From positions 219,139,046-219,203,045 of the forward strand of contig JAUPFV010000002.1 in NCBI GenBank assembly GCA_036936605.1: 64,000 nt of DNA, in the 5' to 3' direction. The DNA comes from Limnanthes douglasii subsp. nivea (Eukaryota > Streptophyta > Magnoliopsida > Brassicales > Limnanthaceae). Each line of letters opens with the position of its first letter. Position 1 is the first letter of the stretch. Shown here in pieces: positions 9,759 through 19,932 of this stretch. The translations under genes and the position numbers were made by a program. The notes below the pieces were generated by a model. It saw only the letters and a list, made by a program, of their open reading frames with translations. It searched no databases and was not told the DNA's origin.

Positions 9759-10230
9759 ATGTCAGTAAATGAATTAGAACTAAAAAGTCTTCAAAGCCGT
9801 TTATCTTCGAATCATCAACCTGCCATAAATCAAAACAAGAAAACTATTCGACACCATTGTCTTCGAATAACAGATCTATGATCATAAAAATAAATATCTA
9901 AAGCCGTTAGCCTGAACTAATATTCGAAGCGTATATATGACATCAAAATTATAAACTCTTAAAACCAAACTAATCTTAATGATATATTCGAGGCCATAGC
10001 CAAATGACCTTTGAATAATAACCAAAAGATTTGATGTAATCACTTCGAATAATTTCCAAACAAAAATTGCCTTTAACATGTTGCTTAGGTGTTTCCTCTT
10101 CGAATGTAACGGTTACATGCGTAACGGTTACATTCAATCGGTGATGTAAATCTGACAAGTGTCGAACATCTAATCCACCCAGCGATTCGTATTCCAACCT
10201 ATCATCAAATGGGCCTGTCCATCTTCACAC
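9759..10230 (+). promoter_or_regulatory. upstream region of the antisense gene
   Basis: Noncoding interval between 3' LTR and antisense gene. Contains loosely repeated phrases with TTCGAA cores (about 9,805, 9,865, 9,925, 10,045) and the paired AACGGTTA boxes listed separately. Minus-strand open frames here have no recognisable motifs. Confidence 0.4.
10108..10130 (+). promoter_or_regulatory. paired AACGGTTA (MYB/MSA-type) boxes
   Basis: AACGGTTA at 10,108-10,115 and again at 10,123-10,130, 15 bp apart in the same orientation and about 120-140 bp upstream of the TATA box of the antisense gene. AACGG(T/C)(T/C)A is the core of the plant mitosis-specific activator element bound by three-repeat MYB proteins. 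Function here is inference. Confidence 0.45.
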
Positions 10231-10247
10231 GTCTTGACCTACTTTAG

Positions 10248-10255
10248 TATAAATA
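10248..10255 (+). promoter_or_regulatory. TATA box of antisense gene
   Basis: TATAAATA in a sharp TATA context (ttagTATAAATAcccttc), followed after about 25-35 bp by a CT-rich, CA-containing leader (ttcaactctctttacacaca) typical of plant transcription starts, and then the ATG at 10,422. Confidence 0.6.
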
Positions 10256-10421
10256 CCCTTCATTTCTCATTTCAACTCTCTTTACACACAACCATTCTAG
10301 AGAGAAGTCAGAGCTTTTTTGGCTACCTTCAACTACTGCTCCCCTATTCCCACAACTCTCACTGCAAAACTCAAATCTTCCGATCAATCTTCATCTTCTC
10401 CGATCAATCCATTCCTAGTTT

Positions 10422-13246
10422 ATGAGAAAGAAACCAGTAACCAAAAAATCGAAGGCCATCTTACCCAAAACAGCAGAATCTTCCGATACTGATAGAAATC
10501 TGGTGTTCGGTTCTTACGACTATTTTTGCATAACACAAAGAGCCGAAGAGTATCGAAGAGCAGGGTTAATTTTTGGTGGCCCAATTGGAACTACAACCCA
10601 TACATTTCACTACGGTAACTTCGATCCTACCAAAGTTCCAAAACTTTCTCATACTCCTAATATCGAAGAAAAATCATCATCTAAAATCTTTGGCCCTAAA
10701 ACCCCTCGAACATCTTCAACTCAGAGCAAAGTTTCTCCTCTGAAACTGAAAACAAATAACCCTTCCTCACAGATACCTTCTTCGTCCAAACCTAAAAATA
10801 CCTTCATCGCAATGGGAGATGAATCAACAATAATTCGAACTCCATCTCCTTCAAAAATCACCACCAATGATCCTCTTCAAAGGGAAATGACACAAGAAGC
10901 AATTCGAACTGCAATTTCTCTATTAGAAGCAAACATTCCCACTTCTCAAAATCCTCAAGAAGGTACCTCGAAAGCCAATAAAGCTGATTAAGAGGCTACC
11001 AAATCCGATGTTGAAGCTGAATCTCAAGAGGAAGCTGATGTTTGTTCTGTTTCCGATAAGGAAAGAGCAAAGATTGGGAGGAATCTGAGAAACCTCGAGA
11101 GCAAATATATTATCGCCTTGAAAAAAGTTTGATACATATATTACAAAGAAAACCAAGCCTCTTTCCTCAAAAAGAAATGGGGAATGGGAGAGAACATTAC
11201 CCTTCGACTACCAAAGGAAGGAGAAACTCCCCTTGACTACAAGGATGACGAATTGGAGTACTTTGAAGTTCTTAGCTTGTGCCCTACCCAAGTAACCCCA
11301 AACCAGTGGTTCACCCTAATTTCAGTAATCATGGTATCTCGCCTCTCCAAAATACCGATCAGCATCAAGGACTTCATTTCACTTACTCAGCTCTCAAAAG
11401 GTCTGAAGCTCCCATTCTATTATCTGACATTGATGGATGATCTTAATATCATCGACGATCTTTAGGAAGCTGAAAAGTTTTGGAAACAAAAATTTATTTT
11501 CATCTCTAGATCTTGGGAGAATGGCAAGATGATTTTTGAAGACAATCCTTCGAAGTTAACTATGGTCTGGAGAAGCAATCGTAAGTTCCCTAAAAATTTC
11601 CTTTCTACCTTAATTTTTTATTACATATTTCTTTTTCTTTACTTAATTTTTTATTTTGTTTGTTTATACCAGAAATTTCGAAGCGCTACTCCACTCGTCG
11701 AGAAACAGCAAAGATGATATTCCAAAAATTGGCTGCCTGGGCTGAAAAAGAGTGGAATAACGCCTTCCATACCGCCTTCCAGCCCATTAACTTCCTTCAA
11801 TGCTACATGTTTCCGATCACAGAAGGTGGGTTGCCTTCCAAAGATTTATCTTCTGACCCAGATCCGAAGCTCCTCGTCCTACAAATTCCATAAGCCGATT
11901 GTAAAGTCTTATTCCCAATCCGGAACAGATCAGACATTCATCTGCCTAAAAAGAAAAGGGAAAACTCACCAAAGAGAAGAAAGACAAAAAGGTAGTTAGC
12001 ACATCTGGTGCTAACCCTTCCTCACCCTCTAAACCGAAGCGTAAAAAACGTAAAGTTTCTGAACATACTCTTTCACCCATCGAAGAGGGAGAAATCAAGA
12101 GAACTCATCAAAAAAGAAGAAAAAAATATTCCGATTCCTTAGGAAAGAAGAAGAAACAAAGAAAAATCACTTCGTACAAATTTATTAATGAGCATGAAGA
12201 CAATGCTGCTGAAAACCAACAACAACAACACCCCCCAAATCCTCCAACCGAAGATCATTCCTCGCATGAACATCCTGTGATTGTCATCGATGACTTTTCT
12301 CATACTGTTTACCATCGTCCCACAAGCTTTGACCCAGATATGTCCATTGATTTTGGAAACACTTGCTGGTGAAGAGGATCCCACCCTTCAAGTCATTCAG
12401 AATTACATGCTTGATTTTGCAAGGCCTACTCCAGGGAAAGAAATTCCTAGATCAACTCGTACCTTCGAACCTATTACATCCCTGGATATGATTGATAAGC
12501 CTAGTACCTTGGAATACCGCAACCCTCCTCCAAATCCTGCAATAGCTATTGCTCTTCAACCATTTTGCGGTCTTGATGTTGCTGCAAAAGCTCTTGCCTC
12601 TGAGATAGAAGCCTCTCAAGACCATCTCAAGAAGCTAGCCAAGGATATGGTTTACTATAAGGAAGCTTATGAGGCTGAAAAGAAATTCAGAGAGACCTTG
12701 CATAACAAAGTATCTGAGGAGTTTTATGCCTATAAGATAGCTAGATCCGACCTGATAAAAGGCGCTCTTTGTATAAAGGATCATCTTCGGATCAAGCATA
12801 TGGTCGAGACAGAACTGCTGACAAAGTCTCACAAAGATAAAATAAAGAAACTCAAAACCGAGCACGTCGCTGAATTGAACATTGAAAAATCCAACTCTTC
12901 CACACTTCAAAATTCTCTAACTCTTTCTGAAGCAAAAAATAGAGAGTTGTCTGATGAGATAGAGAAATTGAAGAAGAATTTCAAAGCAGAAAAAACTGGT
13001 GCTGTAACCTCTTCCGAAGCTGAACTCTAAAAAAATATGCAGACAACTATTCAGGTCGGAAAAGAAGATGCAACTATCCTTCTCCTTCGATAACTCCATG
13101 CTTCCTATCCAAACATTAACCTCACAAATTTTTGGAACGATATTCCCGAAGAAAAAAGTCCAAGTGAGGCATTCGAACCTGTTCGCAGCTCATCATCTTC
13201 AGAGGACGAATCATCCGAAGAAGAACTAACTACTCTTTTAATTTAG
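10422..13246 (+). pseudogene. Tat antisense ORF (aORF), PF04195-like, with one intron
   Basis: Extra gene transcribed against the retrotransposon's own genes; its role is unknown. From the ATG: a Ser/Thr/Pro/Lys-rich N-terminal region of about 190 residues, an acidic linker, the conserved block (10,990-11,580; key residues L-C-P-T-Q-V-T-P-N-Q-W near 11,276-11,310), a 92-bp intron, a second conserved exon (WAEKEWNNAFHTAFQPINFL), a basic segment resembling nuclear localisation signals (KPKRKKRK), a long coiled coil (about 12,580-13,020) and an acidic tail (SSSSSEDESSEEE) ending at 13,246. Inactivated by in-frame stops at 10,989, 11,130, 11,463, 11,891, 13,028 and 13,091, and frameshifts near 11,950 and 12,350. 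The frame is otherwise continuous, so decay is recent. Homologous to the gene it interrupts (7.7-9.4 and 19.9-21.0 kb). Confidence 0.85.
11581..11672 (+). other. GT-AG intron in the aORF
   Basis: 92 bp, donor GTAAGT at 11,581, acceptor ..tttataccAG at 11,671-11,672, T-rich interior and higher AT than the exons. Removing it joins the two conserved blocks in frame (92 bp changes the frame by two, and the downstream exon is open in exactly that frame). The paralogous old aORF has a donor at the equivalent point (about 9,234-9,239, minus). Confidence 0.8.
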
Positions 13247-13784
13247 TTTTTTTTGTGCTTGTCAGATCAGAATACCTCTTTTTGTATTATAACAACTCAA
13301 TCTGAATGACAAAGTATTCTTCCTTTTTATATAGTTGTTCCCTACACTATTCGATGCTAAATACCAAATAAATGCAAAATTTTAATAAAAGATAACAAGT
13401 ATTCTCTTCTTTGAAAAAATATGAATGTATTGTTAAGCTTGATTAGCTAATCAAAATTCTCAGTGAGTTTTAAAATATTCACCTCAAAATTCCAAATGTA
13501 AAATTGCTGTAAAACATGGTTATATCTTCGAAAAGTGTTATAAACACTTCAGAATATACTTCCTTTAACTAATCTCAAAGGTGATCAATCTTTGATCATT
13601 TGTTAAGATAGTATCCAAATAAACGTAAAATAACCATTGGCCAAAACGAACTTTATATAAAATAGAATATGTAAAAGTACATGACGCCTCATTAAAACCT
13701 TCGTGGGCCAACAGGGTAAGAAAGAGTGCGCCAATTAAAACAAACATTCCAAAGTATAAACACATGTCTATTCCCAATAAAGCT
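13247..13784 (+). other. spacer between aORF and integrase, with poly(A) signal
   Basis: The convergent 3' ends of the aORF (plus) and pol (minus) meet here. AATAAA at 13,367-13,372 and AATAAAA at about 13,384 could end the aORF transcript. No gene seen; the minus frame at 13,565-13,804 lacks motifs. Confidence 0.45.
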
Positions 13785-14999
13785 TCAAATGTTGAATATT
13801 CCATGGGTGCTGTAGCATCCTCCCCTCGAAATCACAAAGACAATAAGACCCTGCTTAACTCTTTCAACCACAGTATAAGGCCCTTCCCAGTTCGGAGCCA
13901 TTTTGCCAAAGCTCTTATTCTTTGTGTGTAGAAAAACTTTTCGCAACATTTTATCGCCTCTTTTAAATTCTCTTCTTTTTAGCTTTGAATCATATCTACT
14001 TCTCATGACAATTTGATAATGTATGGTATTCAAATAAACTTGAACCCTTTTTTCCTCAATCAAATTCACATTTTCCCTTCGAATTTCATCATTAAATGTT
14101 TCAGAATAGTGAGATATTCTAAAAGATGACATCATAGATTCAATAGGTCTAACCGCATCCATACCATATTCCAAAGCAAAAGGAGTTTCTTTGGTAGCCT
14201 CTCTTGGAGTTGTTCGATAAGCCCAAAGCACCTCTTGCAAATAATTTGGCCATTTTTCTGCTGCCCCTGATAGATTCTTCTTCAAGCCATCTAAGATTGT
14301 TCTATCTGTCACTTCCATTTGTTCATTAGCTTGAGGATGAAAGGGCTTCAAAAAACATTGCTGAATACCTTTAGAAGTACAAAATGAAGCCATTTCCCTA
14401 TTGTTAAATTGAGGGACATTATCTGTTGTAATTCTCCGAGGAACCCCAAAACGACAACAGATATTATTCACAATGAATTTGATAACATCCTTTGCTTTTG
14501 TACCTGATAGCGGTTATGCTTCTCCCCACTTCGTAAAATAATCCATCGCCACAAATATCATTTGCCTTCCCCCAGAGGCCATCGGCAAAGGTCCCACCAG
14601 ATCAATTCCCCATCTATCAAATGGTATCGCCTCAGATATAGACATAAGCGGCACAGCTGGTCTGTGAATAGCATTAGAAAATCTTTGACAAGTATCACAA
14701 CCTCGGACTAAATTTTTAGCATCGTTCATGATTGTAGGCCAGTAAAACCCTGCAAGAAAAACTCTACGAGATAAATATTTAAACCCACAATGAGCTGACC
14801 CTTCTCCATCATGCAACTCTGATAATACTTCTTGTGATTCTTGCTTGCATAAACATCGTAGTAATGTTCTGCTTAATGTTTTTTTATATAAAATTCCATC
14901 CAGAACTATATATCCAAAGGCTTTACCCCTTAACTTTTTAGCCAGTTGAGAATCATCTGGCAGTAATCCTTGGGTCAAAAAATTAAGAATATCTGATCT
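13785..14999 (-). pseudogene. Tat integrase (HHCC-type finger, DDE core, GPY)
   Basis: Inserts the cDNA copy into the genome. In order: H...H..C..C finger region (LHDGEGSAHCGFKYLSRR, then GCDTCQRF), core with DRWGIDLVGPLP (first D), RITTDNVPQFNNREM (second D; usual G is V) and KPFHPQANEQMEVTDR (catalytic E), then a C-terminal NWEGPYTVVE matching the GPY/F motif. Ends at 13,785. One in-frame TAA at 14,514-14,516 splits the core after KWGEA, and a TGA at 15,000-15,002 separates it from the second RNase H; otherwise the frame is continuous across all three. Catalytic residues survive, so loss of function is by stops only. Confidence 0.9.
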
Positions 15000-15002
15000 T
15001 CA

Positions 15003-15551
15003 ATCGTGTCGGCTTTCATCAGTGGCAAAGCATTCCTCTATAATTTCACATTGGCCAGGTTGAGCAACAATTGAAGGATTCTCTTGTAGCAAAATCCAAC
15101 GATATTCTTCTTTGTAAGCAACATTTGCTAAAGAATCAGCCACCATGTTACTTCCTTGCCCGATATATTCCACAACCACATTGTCAAACAGAAGCATTAA
15201 ATTCTGAAGCTCCCGAAGATATAAAATCAAACGATCCTTCCTTGCTTCGGAAAACCCAGATACTTGATTTTCCAATAACTGAGAATCCGTTTCCAGACGT
15301 ACTGAAGTTGCCCCACAAATCTTTGCCAATCTAAAACCTGCTAAAGCAGCTTCATACTCAGCTTCATTGTTTGAAGCATGAAAATCGAATTTAATTGATT
15401 GGACCATTGTTTCTCCCATCGAAGCTATCAATTGAACCCCAGCACTGCACCCTGAAATACCCTCCATCGGTTCGAATAACCCACCTCGAATCAGTAGGCA
15501 AAACTTTTGTCCTTTCTTCCTCATCCGATCTACTTGAGTGGAACTCAACAA
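15003..15551 (-). pseudogene. second (archaeal-type) RNase H of Tat pol
   Basis: Shows GCSAGVQLIAS, FHASNNEAEYEAALAGFRLA (E of the active site), LETDSQLLENQVSG (D) and YIGQGSNMVADSLANVA (final D). This is the additional aRNH domain that distinguishes Tat-lineage elements; it lies between the ordinary RNase H and integrase. The N-terminal strand with the first Asp is displaced by one or two frameshifts: a T7 homopolymer at about 15,550-15,556 and another shift near 15,470. Length otherwise normal. Confidence 0.88.
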
Positions 15552-16090
15552 AAAAAGTCAGCTAATGCATATACCTTGATTGTTGTTCGAGGTGTAAATA
15601 AAATATCATAGTCTCCCAACTCCACTGACCATTTAGTCATCCTCCTTGAAATATCTGGTCGTTGCAATACATTTTTTAAAGGGAATGAACTTCGGACTTC
15701 TATAGTATGAGCTTGAAAATATGGACGCATCTTCCTAGTAGCAATCACCAATGCTAAAGCCAGCTTCTCCAACCTCATATACCTTTTTTCTGCTGCCACC
15801 AGACTTTTACTGACGTAATACACCGGCTTCGAAATACCTAAATCTTCACTAATTAGCACTGCACTGAGTGCAAAATCCGATACGGCAATGTACAAGAATA
15901 ATTTCTCCCTGTTTTGAGGCTTTGTTAATATTTCAGGTGATGACAACAAATTTTTAATGCTTGTGAACGCTACTTCACATTCCGACGTCCATTCAAACTT
16001 GTTAGGTCCTCGCAACACTTGAAAGAAAAGAAAGCATTTATCAGAAAATCGTGCAATAAATCGATTAAGTGCTGCTAACCTTCCTGTCAA
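15545..16090 (-). pseudogene. Ty3-type RNase H of Tat pol
   Basis: Begins at the RT-RNase H connection (TGRLAALNRFIARFSDK) and runs through LFLYIAVSDFALSAVLI (catalytic D), KPVYYVSKSLVAAEKRYMRLEKLALALV (E) and a tether ending YALADFF. Degrades RNA of the RNA-DNA hybrid during reverse transcription. It is in a different frame from both neighbours: the start follows a small deletion, the end a homopolymer slip. Confidence 0.88.
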
Positions 16091-16754
16091 TACTTGCTTC
16101 TATTCCTTTTTCGCTAATAATAAAACCCAAAAACTTCCCCGATCGAACTCCGAAGGTACATTTCTCCGAATTTAGCTCTAACCTGATTGCCCTTAGATTC
16201 AAAAAAGCTTCTTCTAGATCATCAAGATGCACTTCATCCCTTGAACTTTTCACTACCATATCGTCTATATATACCTCCATATTTATTCTGATCTGTGTAG
16301 CAAAATCTTTGTTCATTAATCTCTGATAAGTAGCCCCAGCATTCTTCAATCCAAAAGACATCACCCTATAACAATGGAGGCATCTATCAGTTATAAAAGT
16401 CGTGCATTCTTGATCATTCAGATTCATCTGGATCTGATTATACCCTACGAAAGCATCCATAAAAGTCAAAATTTTATTGACTGAAGTGGAATCAATCAAT
16501 TGGTCCGTTCGAGGAACTGGAAACAGATCTTTGGGGCAAGCTCTATTTAAATCTGTAAAATCCACACACATCCTCCATTTCTCATTCTTCTTTTTAACCA
16601 CTACCTGATTCGCAGTCCACAAAGAATATTGAGATTCCCTTATGTGTCCAAATTTAGACAACCGATCCACTTCTGCAACAATTGCTTCCGTTTTTTCCGA
16701 TGAAAATGCTCTTCTTTTTTGAATCACTGGCTTAACCTTCGGATCTATGGCCAA
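16065..16754 (-). pseudogene. Tat reverse transcriptase
   Basis: Best preserved part of pol: 229 residues uninterrupted. Motifs KPVIQKRRAFS, WRMCVDFTDLNRACPKD, FMDAFVGYNQIQMN, SFGLKNAGATYQRLMN, and the catalytic YIDDMVVKS with both aspartates, followed by FLGFIISEKGIEA. Immediately after GIEA about 25 codons expected between this point and LTGRLAAL are missing, with loss of frame (around 16,085). Copies element RNA into cDNA in cytoplasmic particles. Confidence 0.93.
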
Positions 16755-17003
16755 GCTATGCGGGATTACTTCGATAGATACTCATGTTACATCTTCTGTC
16801 TTCCAAGCGAAGATGTCCAAATTCTGAGACAAACATTAAGCAGTTGTTGACGTAGATTAGGGGTCAATAAAATTCCAATCCGAAGCACTTTTCCTTTTGA
16901 AAAAAGTAAACTCTTCTATTTCTTCACTCACTGTTAAAGACCCCGGAGTTTCCCTCGGATCGTCAACCCTTTCTTTTAAATCCGAGGGAACCACTTCTAA
17001 CTG
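16755..17003 (-). pseudogene. protease-RT linker of Tat pol
   Basis: Continues the polyprotein with recognisable phrases (VDDPRETPGSL, FAWKTEDVT, HSLAIDPKVKP) but contains stops (near 16,795, 16,837, 16,855 and 17,003). The phrase with FAWK is the usual stretch before the RT N terminus. Confidence 0.7.
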
Positions 17004-17576
17004 CTATTCTCGGATCAAATCTCCACTGTTGGATCCTCGGACACAAAGCGCAGTGGCAAAGCATTCTCTAGAAACCTTTTGATCGCCCCTAACCACTCCA
17101 AATCTGTCTCCAACCACGTACTTAAAACATTGATGGACTGTTGATACCACCTCATACATTCTTGAAAGCCACGACCTTCTAAAAATAGCATTATAACTTG
17201 TGGGACAGTCCACCACCATAAAAAGCACTTGAACCTTCTTCTTGAATAGTCATTTCCTCAAACTAACTTCTCCCTCGAATTCTCTAACAACACAAGCTAT
17301 TAAACCCGTAAATCCAATAATTGTACGATGTGATTGAGTAATCTGAGGAGGATTTGTCATCCTATCATAGCTGGACTTAAAAAGAACATTGGCAGAACTT
17401 CCATTGTCAATCAACACACGTCGAATTTCGACGCCAGCCACCTCAGCTCCAATTACCACAACATCCTCATGTGGTCCTGCAGTCCCTCTCAAATCATCAT
17501 CATCAAACAGAATGAAGGGAATATCTTTCTTCCCATACAAATGCGTTGACATCCTCCCTTCAATATGAATTGTCAA
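17004..17576 (-). pseudogene. Tat aspartic protease and post-protease segment
   Basis: Active-site motif RRVLIDNGSSANVLF (D-N-G in place of the commoner D-T/S-G; DNGSS is normal in Tat) is preceded by HEDVVVIGAEVAG. The following FMVVDCPTSYNAIFRRSWL...VVSTVHQ is the characteristic Tat segment after the protease. A frameshift or stop near 17,230-17,250 separates the two open pieces. Processes Gag-Pol. Confidence 0.88.
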
Positions 17577-19469
17577 GTTGAAAACATGCCTTTTCCTTGA
17601 GATTTTCTGAATTTCCAGTCATTGAATCGCCCCCAAAACTTGCTAACAATTCGAAAAACTTGCACAATTCCCGAACATGTCCCTTTTCTATAAAAACAAC
17701 CTCAACAGGCTCCTCGACTGCCATTAGAAGCAACCTGTTCGGATCCTTCTCAACATATTCATTGGAAGCATCGAATGACTCAATCTATTAATCCATAATC
17801 ATCAAATTCTCAGCTGGCTGCGCAGCCTTCGAAGTTGATGCACCGTTATTCTTCGATGCACTTCCATGTGACTTCACATAAGTCAAGAGCTTCCCATTCT
17901 CAATCAAATATTGGATTTCTTTTTTCAAAGCAATAAAATCATTTATATCATGCCCAATATCATCATGATACCTACAAAATGTATTATTCCTTTCTTCCCT
18001 CGGTCTGCTGATAGGAGCTGGTTTCCTAAAGTTCACAAAATTCTTGGTTTTATCCCTAATGACAGAAACACTCTCTGTTAAATCAACATAGTACTCTGGC
18101 CTAACCCAAGTATTCAGCCTAGGCCTGTTGTAATTGTTAGATGGAGTGTGGTTCGAATATCCACCACTCCGAGGACACAAATTACTATTCTTCTGCCTCG
18201 ACTGCTGATTATTCCCATTATTATTATTATTTCCATTCGAGGGCTACCCTTGATTATTGGCTGCCTGTCTCACACTCTTCGAAGTATTAACTGATGCACC
18301 TCGGACTCTGCTAGACTCTTTCAGCCTTAATTTGATCATCGATTTGAGCCATCAACACTCCAAAAGTCAAAGCCCTTCTCTTTGTCGTCTCATTAGCTTG
18401 ATCCTCTGGCAACAACCCGTGGCGAAAAGCGACCATTGCCACATTTTCTTCACAGTTATCCAAAATTGCTTTGGTTAACACAAACCTCTTAGTATAATCT
18501 TTCAATTTCTCTCCTGGTTCCTACTTGCACTGGATAATTGTATCACCATTAGCCCTCATCTCCTTGCTTCCAAAAAACTGCCTTCGGAAAGTAGTATAAA
18601 AATCCCTGAAATTTGAAATGGACCCCCTTAGAATCCTATTATACCACTTGAGAGGTGTTCCTTTAAAATTTTTAGAAAAAGCACGACACACAAGCCGGTC
18701 GTCGTCCTCGAAATTCATCATATAATTTTTGAACTGTTCGATATGATCATCGGGATCTTGAATCCCATCGAACTTTTCAACCTTCAAAATATCAAAATGT
18801 TTCGGAAGCGTCATCGAGAGAATGTCATCTGTTAATGGAGAGTTCCTCAAATCAAAACCTTGAACAAATTGATCATCGGTCCCCATTGTAACATACAAAT
18901 TCCTGTCGGTTTCAGCATATTGATTCGAAGGATTTCCTTCATGCCAAGTTGATCGAGGAGCATTATTAGACTTGCCCTTATTTTTATACCTCCTCGAATA
19001 ATCTCTTTCCGATTCTCCCTTGGAAGAACCTCTATGCCTTTATAATCCTGAAGCTGAACTTTCTACTTCCTCATCACTGGAGGTTATCAATTTTTGCTTA
19101 TCTTTCTTATCATTTCGAGACGAATATCTCTCTGTAGGAAACATAAAGCGTGCTTTTTTATGCTCAGACTTAGCATGTCTGTCATCAAAAAATCGATCTG
19201 ACTGACCTTCCACATCAGTCTTTCCCAACTCCTGCATAACATCACATCTGATTCTAGCAGAAAGTATTTATTGCTCCATTTGCTCATATTTTTTTATTCA
19301 ACGCATTGATTTTATCAAGAAGTTGATTCATTCTTGTCTCAACATCAGATCGAACTTGGACCGGAGACGATCCATCAGTTCTATTCCCATCAGTCCCATT
19401 CTGTTGCAAGTCATCTCTGACTGTTTCTAACGCTGATTAAAGCGTAGGATTATTATTTTCAGGATTCAT
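17577..19469 (-). pseudogene. Tat Gag polyprotein
   Basis: ATG at 19,469-19,467 (MNPENNNPTL) with a TAA at codon 11, a coiled-coil-like N terminus (RSDVETRMNQLLDKINAL), then the Retrotrans_gag core at 18,521-18,898 (KVEKFDGIQDPDDHIEQFKN, GTPLKWYNRI) continuing at 18,311-18,505 (KDYTKRFVLTKAIL, ALTFGVLMAQIDDQI). 17,788-18,180 holds the CRYHDDIGHDINDF remnant of the Cys-His finger (last Cys is Phe) and ALKKEIQYLIENGKLLTYV. Three frames are used, so at least two frameshifts. Start chosen as the first ATG after the primer site. Confidence 0.85.
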
Positions 19470-19544
19470 CTTACAAATTTTAGTCAAAGAATATCATCGA
19501 ATAGTACCACTTTCGAATAGAATAAGCTACTGATTTTTCTTGCT

Positions 19545-19564
19545 CAGTCCCAGTGGATTTGCCA
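19545..19564 (-). other. primer binding site of the Tat element
   Basis: Read on the minus strand, three bases (AAC) after the 5' LTR end lies TGGCAAATCCACTGGGACTG. It begins TGG, complementary to a tRNA CCA tail. The tRNA cannot be assigned by eye; tRNA-Arg is plausible for this lineage. Confidence 0.7.
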
Positions 19565-19567
19565 GTT

Positions 19568-19927
19568 TGATAAGGTTTTGATTTGCTTAGGTAAATTTCT
19601 AGAGAGAAATTCTAGAGAAAGAAAGTGTTAACGAGTTTTTAGAAAGAGAAAATGCAAATATAAATGAGTTTCAAGTAAAAAGTGTTCAACATCTTTATTA
19701 GATCTGTCTGGTCCTTTATATAGAGGATCCAAAACTTAGTTGAATAACTGAATCTGTTACAAAAACGGATTAATTGTTATTTATTCCTTAAAAATTATGT
19801 AAAGTCACAATAGCTTCCTAAAACTTACATCATTCATAAATTAAAGACAAAACTTACACTGATTACAATCAAGTCCCTAAATTTACATTGTTTATAAATT
19901 AATTCCTAAAAACTCATTTCCATATCA
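19568..19927 (-). repeat. 5' LTR of the Tat element
   Basis: 360 bp with TGATAAGG...CCATATCA ends; partner of 9,385-9,742. Differences cluster at 19,650-19,665, with single-base indels near the distal end. Confidence 0.97.
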
Positions 19928-19932
19928 GTAGT
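19928..19932. other. target site duplication, right (gtagt)
   Basis: Exact copy of 9,380-9,384. Confidence 0.95.

Larger units (their letters stand above)
9385..19927 (-). mobile_element. complete Tat-lineage Ty3/gypsy LTR retrotransposon
   Basis: 10,543 bp with two LTRs, a perfect 5-bp target duplication, primer-binding and polypurine regions, gag-protease-RT-RNaseH-second RNaseH-integrase on the minus strand, and an antisense gene on the plus strand between integrase and the 3' LTR. Dual RNase H and an antisense extra ORF are hallmarks of the Tat lineage (Grande, RIRE2 and Retand types). The sense 5' end is at 19,927. By hand count the LTRs differ at about 19 positions plus two 1-bp indels (about 5%), implying insertion of the order of two million years ago at 1.3e-8 substitutions per site per year. 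Stops, frameshifts and a small deletion make it non-autonomous. It sits inside the old aORF. Confidence 0.97.

Noticed and set aside
9882..10197. Minus frames in the antisense promoter region
   Set aside because: No Tat or other motif; region is better explained as upstream regulatory sequence of the plus-strand aORF.
12139..12384. Minus-strand frame within the aORF
   Set aside because: Shadow of the aORF basic and linker segment, which is supported by homology.
13565..13804. 79-codon minus frame after integrase
   Set aside because: Overlaps the integrase end in another frame and has no Tat motif.
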